A DNA stretch of 64,000 nt from Fallopia convolvulus (GCA_964016875.1 OZ024724.1:4946501-5010500), one strand, 5' to 3'; positions 21,397 to 32,269 are shown, counted from the stretch's first letter. Translations and numbers: made by a program. The notes: generated from the sequence alone by a model not told the origin.

Positions 21397-22260
21397 TTTA
21401 ATGTTTATAATCCTAAGTTGTAATATGTAAGTATTTGAACACCATAGTACAATGAAAACACACACAAGTAGGTAGAACCTAGGACATGGACCATGGCTCA
21501 CACTTGAGATGCCACTGAACCACCCTCTATGGACCATGACCCATGGCCTGAGCCACTGGACCATCACTTGGTCAAGTTTGGCTCATGACATTGTTGGTAT
21601 TGTTGTGTCTTGGGCCGGTTTTATGTGTGACTTATTGTGTGAGCTCGGTTGATGACTTGTTGGGCCTTTTCTCCGATCTTGGACCACTCCACTTCTGATC
21701 CAAGCGCTTTGGGTCATTATTGGAGACGACGTCGTCTTGACTCTAGGGTTTCATATAAAAGCGATGTTTGGAACCCTCGAGAGCATCTCTTGCTCACTTC
21801 TCCGCGGCGCTCTGGTTTCTAGGGTTTGCTCTCTCTCGAGCTTCCCTTCTTCGACTCCTTCGCCCTCATGGAAATGTGACGAGATCAAGTGAGAGAAATA
21901 AAAGAAGAAGAACTAGAGTGAGACGAGGGAGTTCGGGTCTGAGTGACTGAGTCCTTGTGAGCTTGCCAGCTCTGTTTGTCTTCGTTCTTGTTGCTTTGTG
22001 CTTATCTCTTTCTTTCTCTCTTGTTCCTGGCTTTTGCCACTTGTGTGTGTGCTTGCTTGTATCTGTACTTGCTCTTATGGCCTTCGATGCCTAGTGGATT
22101 GGGTGAGTCTCCCCTCTTGAGGCTCCGCAGACGTAGGACTTAGTCCGAACTGCGTAAACAACTGTGTGTCCCTTTCTGTTTGTTTGTTCATTGTTTTTCA
22201 AAGGTTTTACAAACTCGTTTAGAACAATCGAAGCGAACTCGAGTAGATCCATTCTCTACA
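21397..22260 (+). repeat. 5' LTR of Tork-like element
   Basis: 864 bp. A TATAAAA box at 21754-21760 has the palindrome GACGACGTCGTC at 21726-21737 just upstream, a likely promoter layout. The copy in the 3' LTR has its TATA at 29877-29883. Confidence 0.92.
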
Positions 22261-22261
22261 A

Positions 22262-22275
22262 TTGGTATTAGAGCC
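22262..22275 (+). other. Primer-binding site, initiator Met tRNA
   Basis: TTGGTATTAGAGCC starts one base after the LTR; close to the plant initiator-Met primer TGGTATCAGAGC with one change. Confidence 0.85.
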
Positions 22276-22904
22276 AGGTTGGCTCAGATCTCGAGGCTCC
22301 GCTGCGTTAGAGGTCTGTCTAGCTAGGGTTAAGCTCTTCCTCCTCTTCTCTGGAACCCTAGGCGACTGACTGTGTGTCTATTGCCAGATCCATGAGTTGT
22401 GAGGTTGGAAAGTGAGTTCCCTCGTGTAGATCTAATTTCTTCTCTAGATCTTCTTCACTCTTGTTTGCTCTTGTTCAAAACCCTCAAACGTTTGACTGAT
22501 AACCTTTTGAAAAACACTACAAAAACTGTTTCTTAGGCTTGGTCCCTTTGATCCTAGGTGAACCGGAGAAACCAGGGTAACGGTTATACCGGTGTAATCC
22601 CTTTCCCGGTTCATACACTCTCCCTTGCAAAATGGTTCTGTGTTTGTATTCAGATCAGAGATCTTGACTCTCTTGTTCTGGATCTGTGTGTTTGCTTTTG
22701 TCAACCAGGGCACTTGAGTTTGGCTCAAGGTCTTAGGGCAATCCGGAGAAACCAGGGTAACAGTTATACTGGTGTAATCCCTTTCTCGGATTGTACACCC
22801 AAGCTCTTGCAAAAGCGTGTCTGTGTACTTTGCATCCAACAACTCTTTGTTGGGTGTGAAACTGCTTGTTTATCTAGCTTGTGTGTTGAGGTGTTATCTT
22901 TGTG

Positions 22905-23717
22905 ATGGCAGAAAGCTCTAGCAGGATTAAGCTATTTGATGGCATATCTGATTTTGCAATGTGGCAAGTAAAAATGAAAGCTGTGCTCATCAAAGAAAAA
23001 TGCTGGAAGGCAATCAAAGGGGACTTCCCAGCTGGTACAAAACCAGAGGAAAAGGCAGAAATGGACGAAATAGCACATTCTGAGATCATGGTGAGGTTAA
23101 CTGACGACGTGCCTCGTCAGGTGGTAAGCTTTACTAACGCTAAGTCTCTTTGGAAGGCCTTGGAAGACCTCTACTTGGTCAAAACTGAGGCCTGTCTTGT
23201 CTCTCTTCTCATTAGAGCTTTCACTTTTAGGATGGACCTTAATCTGTCACTCAATGAGAACCTGGACAAGTTCTTGAGGATGACTCAAGAACTTGAAAGG
23301 GGTAATGACAAGATTAAGGACTCCCACCAAGTTGTTTTGCTGCTTAACTCTCTCCCTTCTCCTCAGTTTGACATCATTAAGGATGTCATTCAGTTCTGTG
23401 GAGGCCTGACTAAGGCCAAGATTGTTGATGCTATTTTTGAGAAGAATGAATCTCTAAAAATCTTTAAAACCAAGGGTGAAAAGAAAACTGAGTCTAAAAC
23501 TGAGGTTCTCATGGTTAAGGGTAAAAAGGGTAACAACAACAAGAAGAAACAGAATAAAAGAAGTGACAAGCATGAAAATGAGAAAAAGGATAAGAGAAAA
23601 TGTTATTACTGTGGTGGTACTAATCATTTCATTAAAGACTATAAGAAGAAACATAGGGAAGAAAGTCAAAAATCCTCTCATGATTCTGTTGCTTTGTTTG
23701 AGTCTAGTTCTGATTAG
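22905..23717 (+). CDS. Copia gag
   Basis: 270 codons from the ATG at 22905 (a GTG just before it is unlikely to be used). It has the copia gag N-terminus (IKLFDGISDFAMWQVKMKAVL) and the UBN2-type gag region (SLWKALEDLY near 23150, LLNSLP near 23343). A Lys-rich stretch leads to a CCHC-type knuckle near 23600, CYYCGGTNHFIKDY. The last Cys of the knuckle is Tyr here, which should weaken zinc and RNA binding. The frame ends at TAG 23715-23717; pol is open in the same region after it. Gag packages element RNA in cytoplasmic particles. Confidence 0.88.
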   Translation: MAESSSRIKLFDGISDFAMWQVKMKAVLIKEKCWKAIKGDFPAGTKPEEKAEMDEIAHSEIMVRLTDDVPRQVVSFTNAKSLWKALEDLYLVKTEACLVSLLIRAFTFRMDLNLSLNENLDKFLRMTQELERGNDKIKDSHQVVLLLNSLPSPQFDIIKDVIQFCGGLTKAKIVDAIFEKNESLKIFKTKGEKKTESKTEVLMVKGKKGNNNKKKQNKRSDKHENEKKDKRKCYYCGGTNHFIKDYKKKHREESQKSSHDSVALFESSSD

Positions 23718-23726
23718 ACTTATGAA

Positions 23727-24443
23727 TTGCTTGCGTGTTCTAATTCTGTTGACAAACATGCTTGGATTCTTGATTCTGGTTGCACTCTTCATGCTTCCTT
23801 TGATAAATCTTTGTTTGATTCCTTGCATGAGTTTGATGGTGATGAGGTCCTGCTTGGGGACCATACTGCCTTGCCTATCAGGGGTATTGGAAATATCCCT
23901 CTTAGGTTGTTTGATGGAAAAATCAGAGTAGTCCAAAAGGTCAGGTGGGTACCTAACCTGAGGAGGAACCTCATGTCAGAGTCTGTGTTTGATGATTTAG
24001 GCTGTCATATTATTACTCATTCAGGTATAAGGGAAGTCATTAGGAATGGGACTACCCTTGTGAAAGGAATTGAAGTTGGAGGGTTATACAAAGTTATTGC
24101 TTCTCCTGAACTTAATTTCTCTGAAATTTGTAATGTTATGACACCTGATCTCACCAAACTCTGGCATGTTAAACTTGGTCATATTGGCATGAAAGGATTA
24201 AATTATCTGTACAAGACTGGTTTGATTGACAAAAAACCTGTTGACTTGAGTTTCTGTGAAGTTTGTGTCCTTGGTAAGAAATCTAGGCATAGTTTCAACA
24301 AGTCTGTATATGTTGCTAAATCCCCTCTTGAATATGTTCATTCTGATTTGTGGGGCCCTGCCCAAGTTGATACTATTGGTGGTAGGAAATACTTCATGTC
24401 CTTGATTGACATTTCTCTAGGAAAGTTTGGATATACTTGTTGA
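23727..24443 (+). pseudogene. Copia protease and N-terminal integrase
   Basis: Begins with the aspartic protease (WILDSGCTLHA near 23762; the usual DSGA/C-T-H form), continues with the GAG-pre-integrase zinc domain (LWHVKLGHIGMKGL near 24160, CEVCVLGKKSRHSF near 24255) and enters the integrase core with HSDLWGPAQV near 24338 (first catalytic Asp). A frameshift near 24425 ends the frame soon after. The rest of the integrase is in the overlapping frame from 24437. Confidence 0.85.
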
Positions 24444-25795
24444 GAACTAAAGATGAGGCCTTTGATGCTTTTAAAACCTGGAAACTTTCTGTTAAAAATG
24501 AAACAAACTTAAAGCTTAAGTGTCTTAAGACAGATAATGGTCTTGAATTCTGCAATCATGTGTTTGACTCTTTCTGTAGTGCTAATGGTATTAAAAGGCA
24601 TCTGACAGTTCCTGGCACACCTCAGCAGAATGGCACTGCTGAGAGAATGAACAGAACCTTGCTTGAAAAGGCAAGGTGTCTGCTCATTGGTGCTGGAATG
24701 AAACCTTCACTCTGGGGTGAGGTAGTGACAACTGCCTATTATCTCATCAATAGGTCTCCATCCTCTGTGGTTGATTTCAAAACACCATATGAGATGTGGA
24801 CTGGCAAGAAACCTAATCTGTCACATCTAAAGGCATTTGGCTGCACTGCCTATGCTCATGCATCTCAAGGCAAGTTGCAACCAAGAGCTCAAAAATGTGT
24901 GATGTTAGGCTACCCTGAAGGTGTTAAGGGTTACAAACTGTTGCTTTGTCAGCCTCATGGCTACAAAGTGATTACCTCTAGGAGTGTGACCTTTAATGAG
25001 TCAGAGTTTCATTTTAAGAATAAAACTAACTCAGCTACTGAGTGTGCAGGTACCAGCACTGAAGCAGAATTGAACAGGTTCTTTCTACCACATGAAGCTA
25101 CTTCTGAAGAAGAAAATGAATATGATCAAGGAGCTCAAGTGGAGCTAAATGATGATGACCATGATGGTCATAGAGCAAATGACCATCCAGAGCAAGGTGA
25201 AGATGAAAATGTTACTGAAAATGTGACAAACACAAGTACTGAAGACCAGAACCCTCACCAATCAGGTGGGGAGGTAAGTGATCCACCTATTAGCAACTCT
25301 ATGCCCTCTACCAATGACTTGATAGATTATCAACTAACTAGAGATAGAGAGCTAAGGAATAGGGTTCCTAATAGGAGGTTTATCATGTTTGCTGAGTTTT
25401 CTGATCTTCTGTCTGATGTGAACTTAATTGAGTATGCTTGCCTTGCTTCTGAGCATGTTGTGAATTCCTTTACACATGACACTTATGAAATTACCATGAA
25501 ATGTATGCATGCAAAAAATTGGATAAGTGCCATGAAAGAAGAAATGCAATCTATGTATGCTAACAATACTTGGGTCCTTGTTCCCAAGCCAGCCAATGCT
25601 AGACTGATTGATTGTAAATGGATTTACAAGCTTAAAGATGGTGCTCACTCTGGAGATCCCCCTAGATACAAAGCTAGGCTTGTAGCTAAGGGAATCTCCC
25701 AAAAGGAGGGCATAGATTACAATGATATCTTTGCACCTGTGATTAAGTATAAGACCCTTAGACTCTTACTTGCTATGACTGCTGTGTACAACTAG
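24437..25795 (+). pseudogene. Copia integrase C-terminus and start of RT
   Basis: 452 codons. Integrase core with TDNGLEFCN near 24530 (second Asp) and TPQQNGTAERMNRTLLEKAR near 24620 (catalytic Glu), then FGCTAYAHAS, a variable acidic linker (25040-25310) and the RT start (MKEEMQSMYANNTWVLVPKP near 25530, CKWIYKLK, ARLVAKGISQKEGIDY). It stops at TAG 25793-25795 where RT should read on with the residues around 'LEQMDVKTAFLHG', which can be seen directly after the stop. Confidence 0.88.
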
Positions 25796-26638
25796 GAATT
25801 AGAACAAATGGATGTGAAAACTGCCTTCTTGCATGGTGAATTAAATGAGATTATTCACATGAAACAACCTAATGAGATTATTCACATGCTTACTTAAAAA
25901 ATCTATCTATGGCCTTAAGCAGTCCCCTAGGCAATGAAACATCAAGTTTGACCTGTGCATGAGAAAACTTGGTTTTATAAGAAGCAGTTATGATACATGT
26001 CTTTATTTCAAGGGCATTAGGACCAAGACTCCCCTGTTTGTGCTTTTATATGTTGATGATATTATGCTGATGTGTTCATCTAAGGTTATCATCTCTAGTG
26101 TGAAAAGAGACTTAAAACTCAACTTTGACATGAAAGACTTAGGGGCAGCTCAAAAGATCCTTGGCATAAAAATTACTAGAGATAGGAAAAACAAGAAAAT
26201 GTGGTTGTCTCAAAGTGATTACTTGTTTAAGGTCCTTGAAAGGTTTAAAATGCTTGATTCTAAACCCACTTCTGTTCCCTTAGGAGGGCATTTAGAATTG
26301 TCTAAAAGGCTCTGCCCTAGTACACCTGATGAGAAAGCTAAGATGTCTAATGCGCCTTATGATGTTGATGTTGGGTCTGTTATGTATGCAATGTTGTGCA
26401 CAAGGCCTGACCTGGCCTTTGCATTTAGTGTGTTGAGTAGGTTTATGTCAAACCCTGGTGAATGTCACTGGAATGCCATGAAGTTCTGTCTGAGATACTT
26501 AAATGGCACCAAGGGTTACTGTCTTGTTTATTCTGAGCATGCTTCTACTAATGAGTTATATGGTTACTGTGATTCTGATTATGCAAGCAACAAAGACAAC
26601 AGGAAATCCACCTCTGCCTACTGCTACACCTGGGCAGG
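25796..26638 (+). pseudogene. Copia RT C-terminal part and RNase H start
   Basis: After the stop at 25793 the RT is shortened around 25860-25940: an AATGAGATTATTCACATG phrase is repeated and part of the palm is missing. It resumes with the catalytic YVDD at ~26049-26060, then KDLGAAQKILGIKI and the connection to RNase H (YGYCDSDYASNKDNRKSTSAYCY near 26560). The frame leaves copia at 26638 where the nested LTR begins. The RT lesion probably predates or accompanies the nesting. Confidence 0.85.
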
Positions 26639-28024
26639 TGATCGCCTCTCAAATGCGAGGGTCTAGAGATACAATTTATAACCCGACCCCGTTGTAGCAC
26701 GTGGTGGGTGTCGAACACTCGGGAAGTCTATTCGACCGAGGTGCCTAGACACTAGAAAGCTAGAAAGGATAACTTAAAACGAAGGAAAACAAAGAGAACA
26801 GTCGGGACCGACACAGAGGTCACGCCGGGCCCGATGTTGGCGACAAGAGGAAGTCGGGACCGACACAGGGTAAGTCGGGCCCGAGGTATCTGGGTTTGTC
26901 GAACTTCAAGGATTGAAAGTAGATCTTGGGCTTTTAGTTTCCTTCTCTAGTAGATTTAGGCTTTTCCACCCCCATTCAAGCAATAAGTGATGATCGGACT
27001 AGGATCGAGTGCTTTCGCCCTCGTTCCAACCACTTCTACACCTCGATCCTTGGGGAAATCCCCTTCGAAGCAAGGTCTTGAGATTGACACATGTTCACTT
27101 TCTCTACTTTGCCAATCACAAGCCTTGATTCCTTACTTTCGCAAGGAATTGTAGCTCTATGTAGAGTGGGTTCCTTAGATCAAACACTCAAAACTAGGGT
27201 TTTCCCCCATAACCCAAGATCAAGGAGATCTACTCCATATGGCAAACAAAGAAAGCAAAAAAATCAAAAGGGAAGACAATCAACATCATCAATCTCAAAA
27301 CAAAGCAAAGTTTCATTCAAATCAAAAGCAATCCACAAATTCCAATCAAGGGTTTCCCAATCCACAAGATCAAAACAAAGCAAAGCTAATCTATCAACCA
27401 AACCTATCAATCCTTCCTCTCCCTTGGCCGATTCTATCTCTCTTCTCTTTCTCCTCTCCTTTCTCCTTGCTCTCCAAGTATCCTCTTGAGGGTTGGTTCC
27501 TTGCCAAGTGTGGGAACCTCTTCCTTGTGTGAGAGAAACCCCTCAAATTAGAAGACAAGAGGGCATTTTATAGATTAGATGAGGGGCAAAAGTGGAAGTT
27601 CACAATTTCGTGCCTTGGAGCCCAAGTAGTCCGGTGACCGACTCGGACCGACACGGAGGACCTCGGGCCCGACTTACTGTGTCGGTCCGAGGTTGAAAAC
27701 TCCAAGTCGGGCCCGGCGTGGTTGCAACTCGGTCCGGACCTCGTTCCACCTTCTTCTTGTTGGCTTCTCTTGTTCTTCTTCATGGCTTGCTCCTCTCTTT
27801 CCCTCTTTTGCTCGGGCCTTGCTCCATGTCTCGACCCTCCTTCAAATCGATCCTCGATTCATGCCAAAACACCTACAAAACACATAAAACGCGCGTAGTC
27901 TCCGAATCTCATAGAAATACGGGAACTAGGCTAAAAAGGAACAAAACACACAAGAAAAGGGGAAAAAGAAACATATTTACAAAGGAAATCACATATGAAA
28001 ACACCACCAAATAAAGAGACATCA
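26639..28024 (-). repeat. LTR of a nested gypsy (Athila/Tat-like) element
   Basis: 1386 bp between TGATCGC and GACATCA (inverted TGAT/ATCA ends). Directly right of it the minus strand reads AGTATGGGGTATTT, a polypurine tract, and before that GAGGACAAGCAAGTTTAAG, a phrase typical of Athila/Tat 3' ends. So this is the 3' LTR of a minus-strand element. It contains several copies of TCGGGCCCGA and TCGGGACCGACAC. Confidence 0.8.
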
Positions 28025-28987
28025 AAATACCCCATACTTAAACTTGCTTGTCCTCAAGCAATAACAATGTAAGCAAGACCGAAACATAATCTTCAAGTAA
28101 AGCCTCGTATGAAAACACATTTTAGCACAAGTGATTGATATTCAAGCAATATTACATCATCACACATGATTAAGTGTTCCAAGGAATAGAGTCAATGCAA
28201 CTAAGCCTCACTTTAGGGATATGTGAATGTGTATCACTCATCATGTGTTTGGGTTTAGCAATGAACACTCAAGCTCAAAAATCATGCAAGTAAGGACTTT
28301 ACTATTGAAGCTAATATCAGCAATTCCTCCACCTAGAGATGCCTAATACAAAGTACACATAGAATTCGAACTTGGCTTAATGGAGGTCCTCAAAGAGGTT
28401 CCATTCGGTCGGGTTGTAATGGGGCTTTTGGTATTTCTCAAGGTGGGAATTATTTGGTCTTGTGGTGCTTACAATGGGGATTGAACAACCTAAACTCTCA
28501 CCAACTTCACCAAAATTCCACAATCAAATTCACACTCATCCCAAAAGACTTAACATTTTTCCTTTCAACCCAAAATTTCACTTAACATTCCACTTCATCT
28601 TTGCTCTTAGGCTTTTTGTTGGATTTTCCACGCTTTCTCCATTGGACCGACTTTCTTATGACATCGGGCCCGATGTTGCGTGTAACTCGGTCGGACCCTT
28701 TTTCTTCACTTAAGCTCTTTGCCTTCATTCCACTTTACATTTCCAACATTTTCTTTCTTTCCTTCTTTCTTTGTTTTCTTTTTGCACAACAAAGATGCAC
28801 TACCCACATGATTCATAACACCATTCTTTTCCCTTAAACCAAAGAGAATCTCAACTCTTCAAATACAATCCCAACCTCTCTTCTAAAGTCCAATCCCATA
28901 AGGGTCAAGTCATATAAGGCTAGGAATAATATTTTGAGGAGTTTCAAACAAAGGCTTAGGCTAGAGCGGGGCTACAAACAAAGGATT
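28025..28987 (-). mobile_element. 3' internal tail of the nested gypsy element
   Basis: The purine tract lies at 28025-28038 (complement), then noncoding internal DNA with another TCGGGCCCGA at 28664-28673. No gag or pol frame. The rest of the element is gone. Confidence 0.65.
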
Positions 28988-29145
28988 AACTTCATGGTAG
29001 GATATGGAACATTTATGTGACTTGAAGAATAAAGTTCAAAATCAATGGAGAAAGAGTTCTAATTCTTTGGATAACACTTTGGAGAAAGAGTTCTAATTCT
29101 TTGGAGAAAGAGTTCTAATTCTTTGGATAACACTTCATGGTAGGA
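28988..29145. repeat. Patchwork junction with a triple LINE-like repeat
   Basis: CTTCATGGTAGGA-type sequence occurs at ~28990 and again at ~29133, where copia RNase H resumes. Between are three copies (starting 29045, 29080, 29102) of a ~22-33-bp phrase GGAGAAAGAGTTCTAATTC, close to LINE sequence at 34002-34030. Confidence 0.82.
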
Positions 29146-29418
29146 ATCTTGAAAGAAATCCAATTTGTACCTATGACACCAGTTCTCTATATGGATAGCC
29201 AAAGTGCTTTATATCTGTGCAAAGACCCTATGTTCCATGAAAGGTCCAAGCACATTGATGTGTGGCATCATTTTATTAGAGTTCTGATTGAAGAGAAGTC
29301 ACTTGAGGTCAAGAAAGTAAACGGAGAAGAAAATCCAGCTGACTTTGGGACCAAGATAGTGACAGCTGACAAGTTCCACTTCTGCAGGGATTTCCTGCAC
29401 ATTTGGGACACAACTTGA
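29131..29418 (+). pseudogene. Copia RNase H C-terminus
   Basis: Continues RNase H after the nested insertion and a ~100-bp deletion: LYMDSQSALYLCKDP near 29193, FHERSKHIDVWHHFIR near 29235, ADFGTKIVTADKFH to the stop at 29416-29418. These are the standard last blocks of copia pol (CDSQSA, KHIDVxxHF, AD..TK). Confidence 0.9.
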
Positions 29419-29519
29419 GCTTCTGAGCTCATGAGCCGACGATGGACAGGAGACAATGATACTTCCCATCCACTACTGGTGACTTAGGCTTTATTACAAC
29501 CAAGGATTAGGAGGGCATT

Positions 29520-30383
29520 TGTAATCTTTATAATCCTAAGTTGTAATATGTCAACATTTGAACACCATAGTACAATGCAAACACACACAAGTAGGTAGAA
29601 CCTAGGACAGGGACCATGGCTCACACTTGAGATGCCACTGAACCACCCTCTATGGACCATGACCCATGGCCTGAGCCACTTGACCATCACTTGGTCAAGT
29701 TTGGCTCATGACATTGTTGGTATTGTTGTGTCTTGGGCCGGTTTTATGTGTGACTTATTGTGTGAGCTCGGCTGATGACTTGTTGGGCCTTTTCTCCGAT
29801 CTTGGGCCACTCCACTTCTGATCCAAGCGCTTTGGGTCATTATTGGAGACGACGTCGTCTTTACTCTAGGGTTTCATATAAAAGCGATGTTTGGAACCCT
29901 CGAGAGCATCTCTTGCTCACTTCTCTGCGGCGCTCTGGTTTCTAGGGTTTGCTCTCTCTCGAGCTTCCCTTCTTCGACTCCTTCGCCCTCATGGAAATGT
30001 GACGAGATCAAGTGAGAGAAATAAAAGAAGAAGAACTAGAGTGAGACGAGGGAGTTCGGGTCTGAGTGACTGAGTCCTTGTGAGCTTGCCAGCTCTGTTT
30101 GTCTTCGTTCTTGTTGCTTTGTGCTTATCTCTTTCTTTCTCTCTTGCTCCTGGCTTTTGCCACTTGTGTGTGTGCTTGCTTGTATCTATACTTGCTCTTA
30201 TGGCCTTCGATGCCTAGTGGATTGGGTGAGTCTCCCCTCTTGAGGCTCCGCAGACGTAGGACTTAGTCCGAACTGCGTAAACAACTGTGTGTCCCTTTCT
30301 GTTTGTTTGTTCATTGTTTTTCAAAGGTTTTACAAACTCGTTTAGAACAATCGAAGCGAACTCGAGTAGATCCATTCTCTACA
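29520..30383 (+). repeat. 3' LTR of Tork-like element
   Basis: 864 bp, TGTAATC...CTACA, preceded by the purine stretch AGGATTAGGAGGG. Same length as the 5' LTR. Confidence 0.92.
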
Positions 30384-30738
30384 TACTACCAAATCAAGGG
30401 CATTCACTTCAGCTTTTTCTTTCTCTTTTATAGTACCACATTCATGCTCAACATCTTCTTTCTCTGTTTGCCTATGATAGTTTTTTTTTTGGCTCTGGAA
30501 GCAGGCTAGGCCTGTGTTTTATAGATAAAAATTAGTTACACAGTACATCTCTACTAGGGGAGATAAGGATAAGTTCAATGAATGACTTATAGAAGGCGGC
30601 ATACACATCAGTTCAATGAATTGGGAATAAAAATAAAAAGAAACTTGTGCAACTGAATTAGGCTTCCCATCAGTCATCGTCCCAATTAAATGTCAACAGC
30701 TCTTATCGTGTGAAAATCAAGAAGAGTGACCATATCCA
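30384..30738. other. MULE internal DNA, no gene seen
   Basis: AT-rich, with a T-run near 30481. Nothing recognised. Confidence 0.45.
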
Positions 30739-30999
30739 CTATGAGTTTAGGAATGCCCATGGCCGCAACAGTTTGGAGCCCGTAGAAGACTGCCCAATGA
30801 TCAGCTGTAAGGGTGTTGCATCTGCCACAAGCCCGCAACAGAAGACAAATACTTTAACCAATTCAGCATCAGTCAATTGGATTAAACGTCCTCCACCAGC
30901 AATACCAATTTTAGCTTTCGAGGCACCATCGATATTTAGCTTGGGCCATCTGGGAGGTGGCGGCATCCAAGTTACCCGTGGTCGGGATATTCTGATCAA
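30739..30999 (-). pseudogene. RNase H-like (RVT_3) fragment inside the MULE
   Basis: The minus strand reads WMPPPPRWPKLNIDGASK, then KIGIAGGGRLI: the opening of the plant RNase H-like domain found at the C-terminus of many LINEs and in some host genes (W-x-PPP-x-x-W-x-KLN-x-DGA). After that the resemblance fades, so a frameshift is likely. It is not linked to other LINE domains, and it sits between the copia insertion and the MULE end, where MULEs often hold captured DNA. It could also be a small LINE remnant. Confidence 0.6.
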
Positions 31000-31396
31000 G
31001 CGGCTTCATTGGCTTCTTCCTATGTCTTGATGATTTCAAAAACCTAACAGATATATAAAACCAGTCAAGGACTATAATCAAATACAAAATGAATACTGAT
31101 GTTTTGTATCGACTGAATAACAAAGATGAGATATAGGATATATATATTGAATATGTGCCAAAATACACGGCACAAAGCTGAACAAACTAAACTCAGTTCA
31201 GTTGCCTTTTGTTACGCCATTAAGGACTACAATGCAAGCAGAAAATTACAAAAATTGATTTAAAAAACAGAAAATCAAAACCTTAATAGCATAGAACGAT
31301 AATCAATTTAGAAGCTAGATTAAATTGTCATCTACTTGCTAGGAAAGAATAATAGCATCAGAATATGTATAAAAGTAAGACAAATAAGGTGCTTAC

Positions 31397-31441
31397 CTCA
31401 GCGTCTCTCTCCAAAGCTTCATGGCCAAACCCAGCGGCCAT
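31397..31441 (-). pseudogene. Possible captured first exon in MULE, minus strand
   Basis: ATG at 31441-31439 opens 15 codons (MAAGFGHEALERDAE) ending at a perfect donor GAG/GTAAGC (GT at 31396-31395), with a 5'UTR-like stretch upstream. On the opposite strand, a frame from 31486 (MPPSVVNWPEVDADGKATM) runs to an AAG/GTGAGA donor near 31597. Two divergent starts ~45 bp apart look like a captured bidirectional gene start. Product unknown. Confidence 0.4.
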
Positions 31442-31751
31442 CAATCTAGGGTTACCGTTTCGGGGCTTGGGGGTCTAAGCACTAGATGCCTCCGTCAGTG
31501 GTGAATTGGCCGGAAGTAGACGCCGACGGCAAGGCCACCATGGAGGAGTGCTTGGAACTGGATCGGAATTGCGACATTGATGGACGACAGAGAAGGAAGG
31601 TGAGACAAGGTTTTATTAGTCAAATATATTTATTAGGTAGAGATAAATTAGGGATTTTTTTATTTTAAAGAGATGCGAAATTTAGGAAGGAGAGAGAAAA
31701 TAAAAATTAGCTAACTTATCTTTTACGGAGTAATTAGTTAGGGGCGATTAT

Positions 31752-31866
31752 TTCCTTTTACATTTTAATAGTGTAGATAAACTTACACCGTTGATTTTAA
31801 TCAAAGGCTAATACTAGCCCAACTCTATACATAGAGTTCTTATCAACGCTATGGAAGCCGAACCGT
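31752..31866 (-). repeat. MULE right terminal inverted repeat
   Basis: Reverse complement matches 18006-18118, including the whole stretch GGGCTAGTATTAGCC to the TTTATCTACAC region. Confidence 0.88.
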
Positions 31867-32269
31867 ACTACTTACTTAGTAATTTTTTCACATGGTGCTT
31901 TTGACATATTGGGTCAATCTGAATTGAACGTGTATATAAATCAAAAATACGATCTGATCCAAGTTAATATGTAATCTGAATTGACCTGAACCCGTACTAA
32001 ATCCAAATTCGAAGTGATCGACCCAGCCATACCTGATTGACAAGTTAAGTCGTTAGCATCAAAGTGAGGGTGTACGTAAATGATTACATCATATGTAATG
32101 TAACTCGATCGGGCAATTTTTTGATTTATTTAGCATTATTAGCTAGATCACTTATTACGTTACACATCCTTACATAGCAACATCTTATATGATATATGCA
32201 ACACATATGTGATCGATGCCCATTATTTAGAGCTTACTTCCATATACATATATGTGTAAGTTGATCAAT
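31867..32269. other. Start of paralogous segment B; no gene
   Basis: Aligns with 10840-10930 and then, without a break, with 12650 onward. The join near 32065 (GAGGGTGTACGTAAATG) is the empty site for the composite insertion in segment A. Confidence 0.7.

Larger units (their letters stand above)
21397..30383 (+). mobile_element. Ty1/copia (Tork-like) element inside the MULE
   Basis: Two 864-bp LTRs (21397-22260, 29520-30383) differ at roughly a dozen sites. The 3' LTR begins TGTAATC and ends CTACA; the 5' LTR start has decayed to TTTAATG. Flanks TACTT (21392-21396) and TACTA (30384-30388) look like a 5-bp target duplication with one change. The order gag-PR-INT-RT-RH is that of copia, and the gag resembles the Tnt1/Tork group. 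A piece of another gypsy element (26639 to ~29,040) replaces part of RNase H. Confidence 0.92.
18006..31866 (+). mobile_element. Mutator-like element (MULE) with FAR1-type transposase, nested insertions
   Basis: The left end (18006-18118) and right end (31752-31866) are inverted copies of ~113 bp, ~85-90% alike, with a highly conserved core that contains GGGCTAGTATTAGCC. Inside lie a FAR1/MULE transposase near the left end and gene-like fragments near the right end. Removing the 9-kb copia insertion (21397-30383) leaves ~4.9 kb, a normal MULE size. I could not find a clean 9-bp target duplication, so the outer limits may be off by several bases. The outer ~30 bp of the two ends are less alike. 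Confidence 0.78.

Noticed and set aside
27091..28014. Plus-strand ORFs rich in Ser, Lys or Leu
   Set aside because: They lie in the antisense of a gypsy LTR and have no domain signatures.
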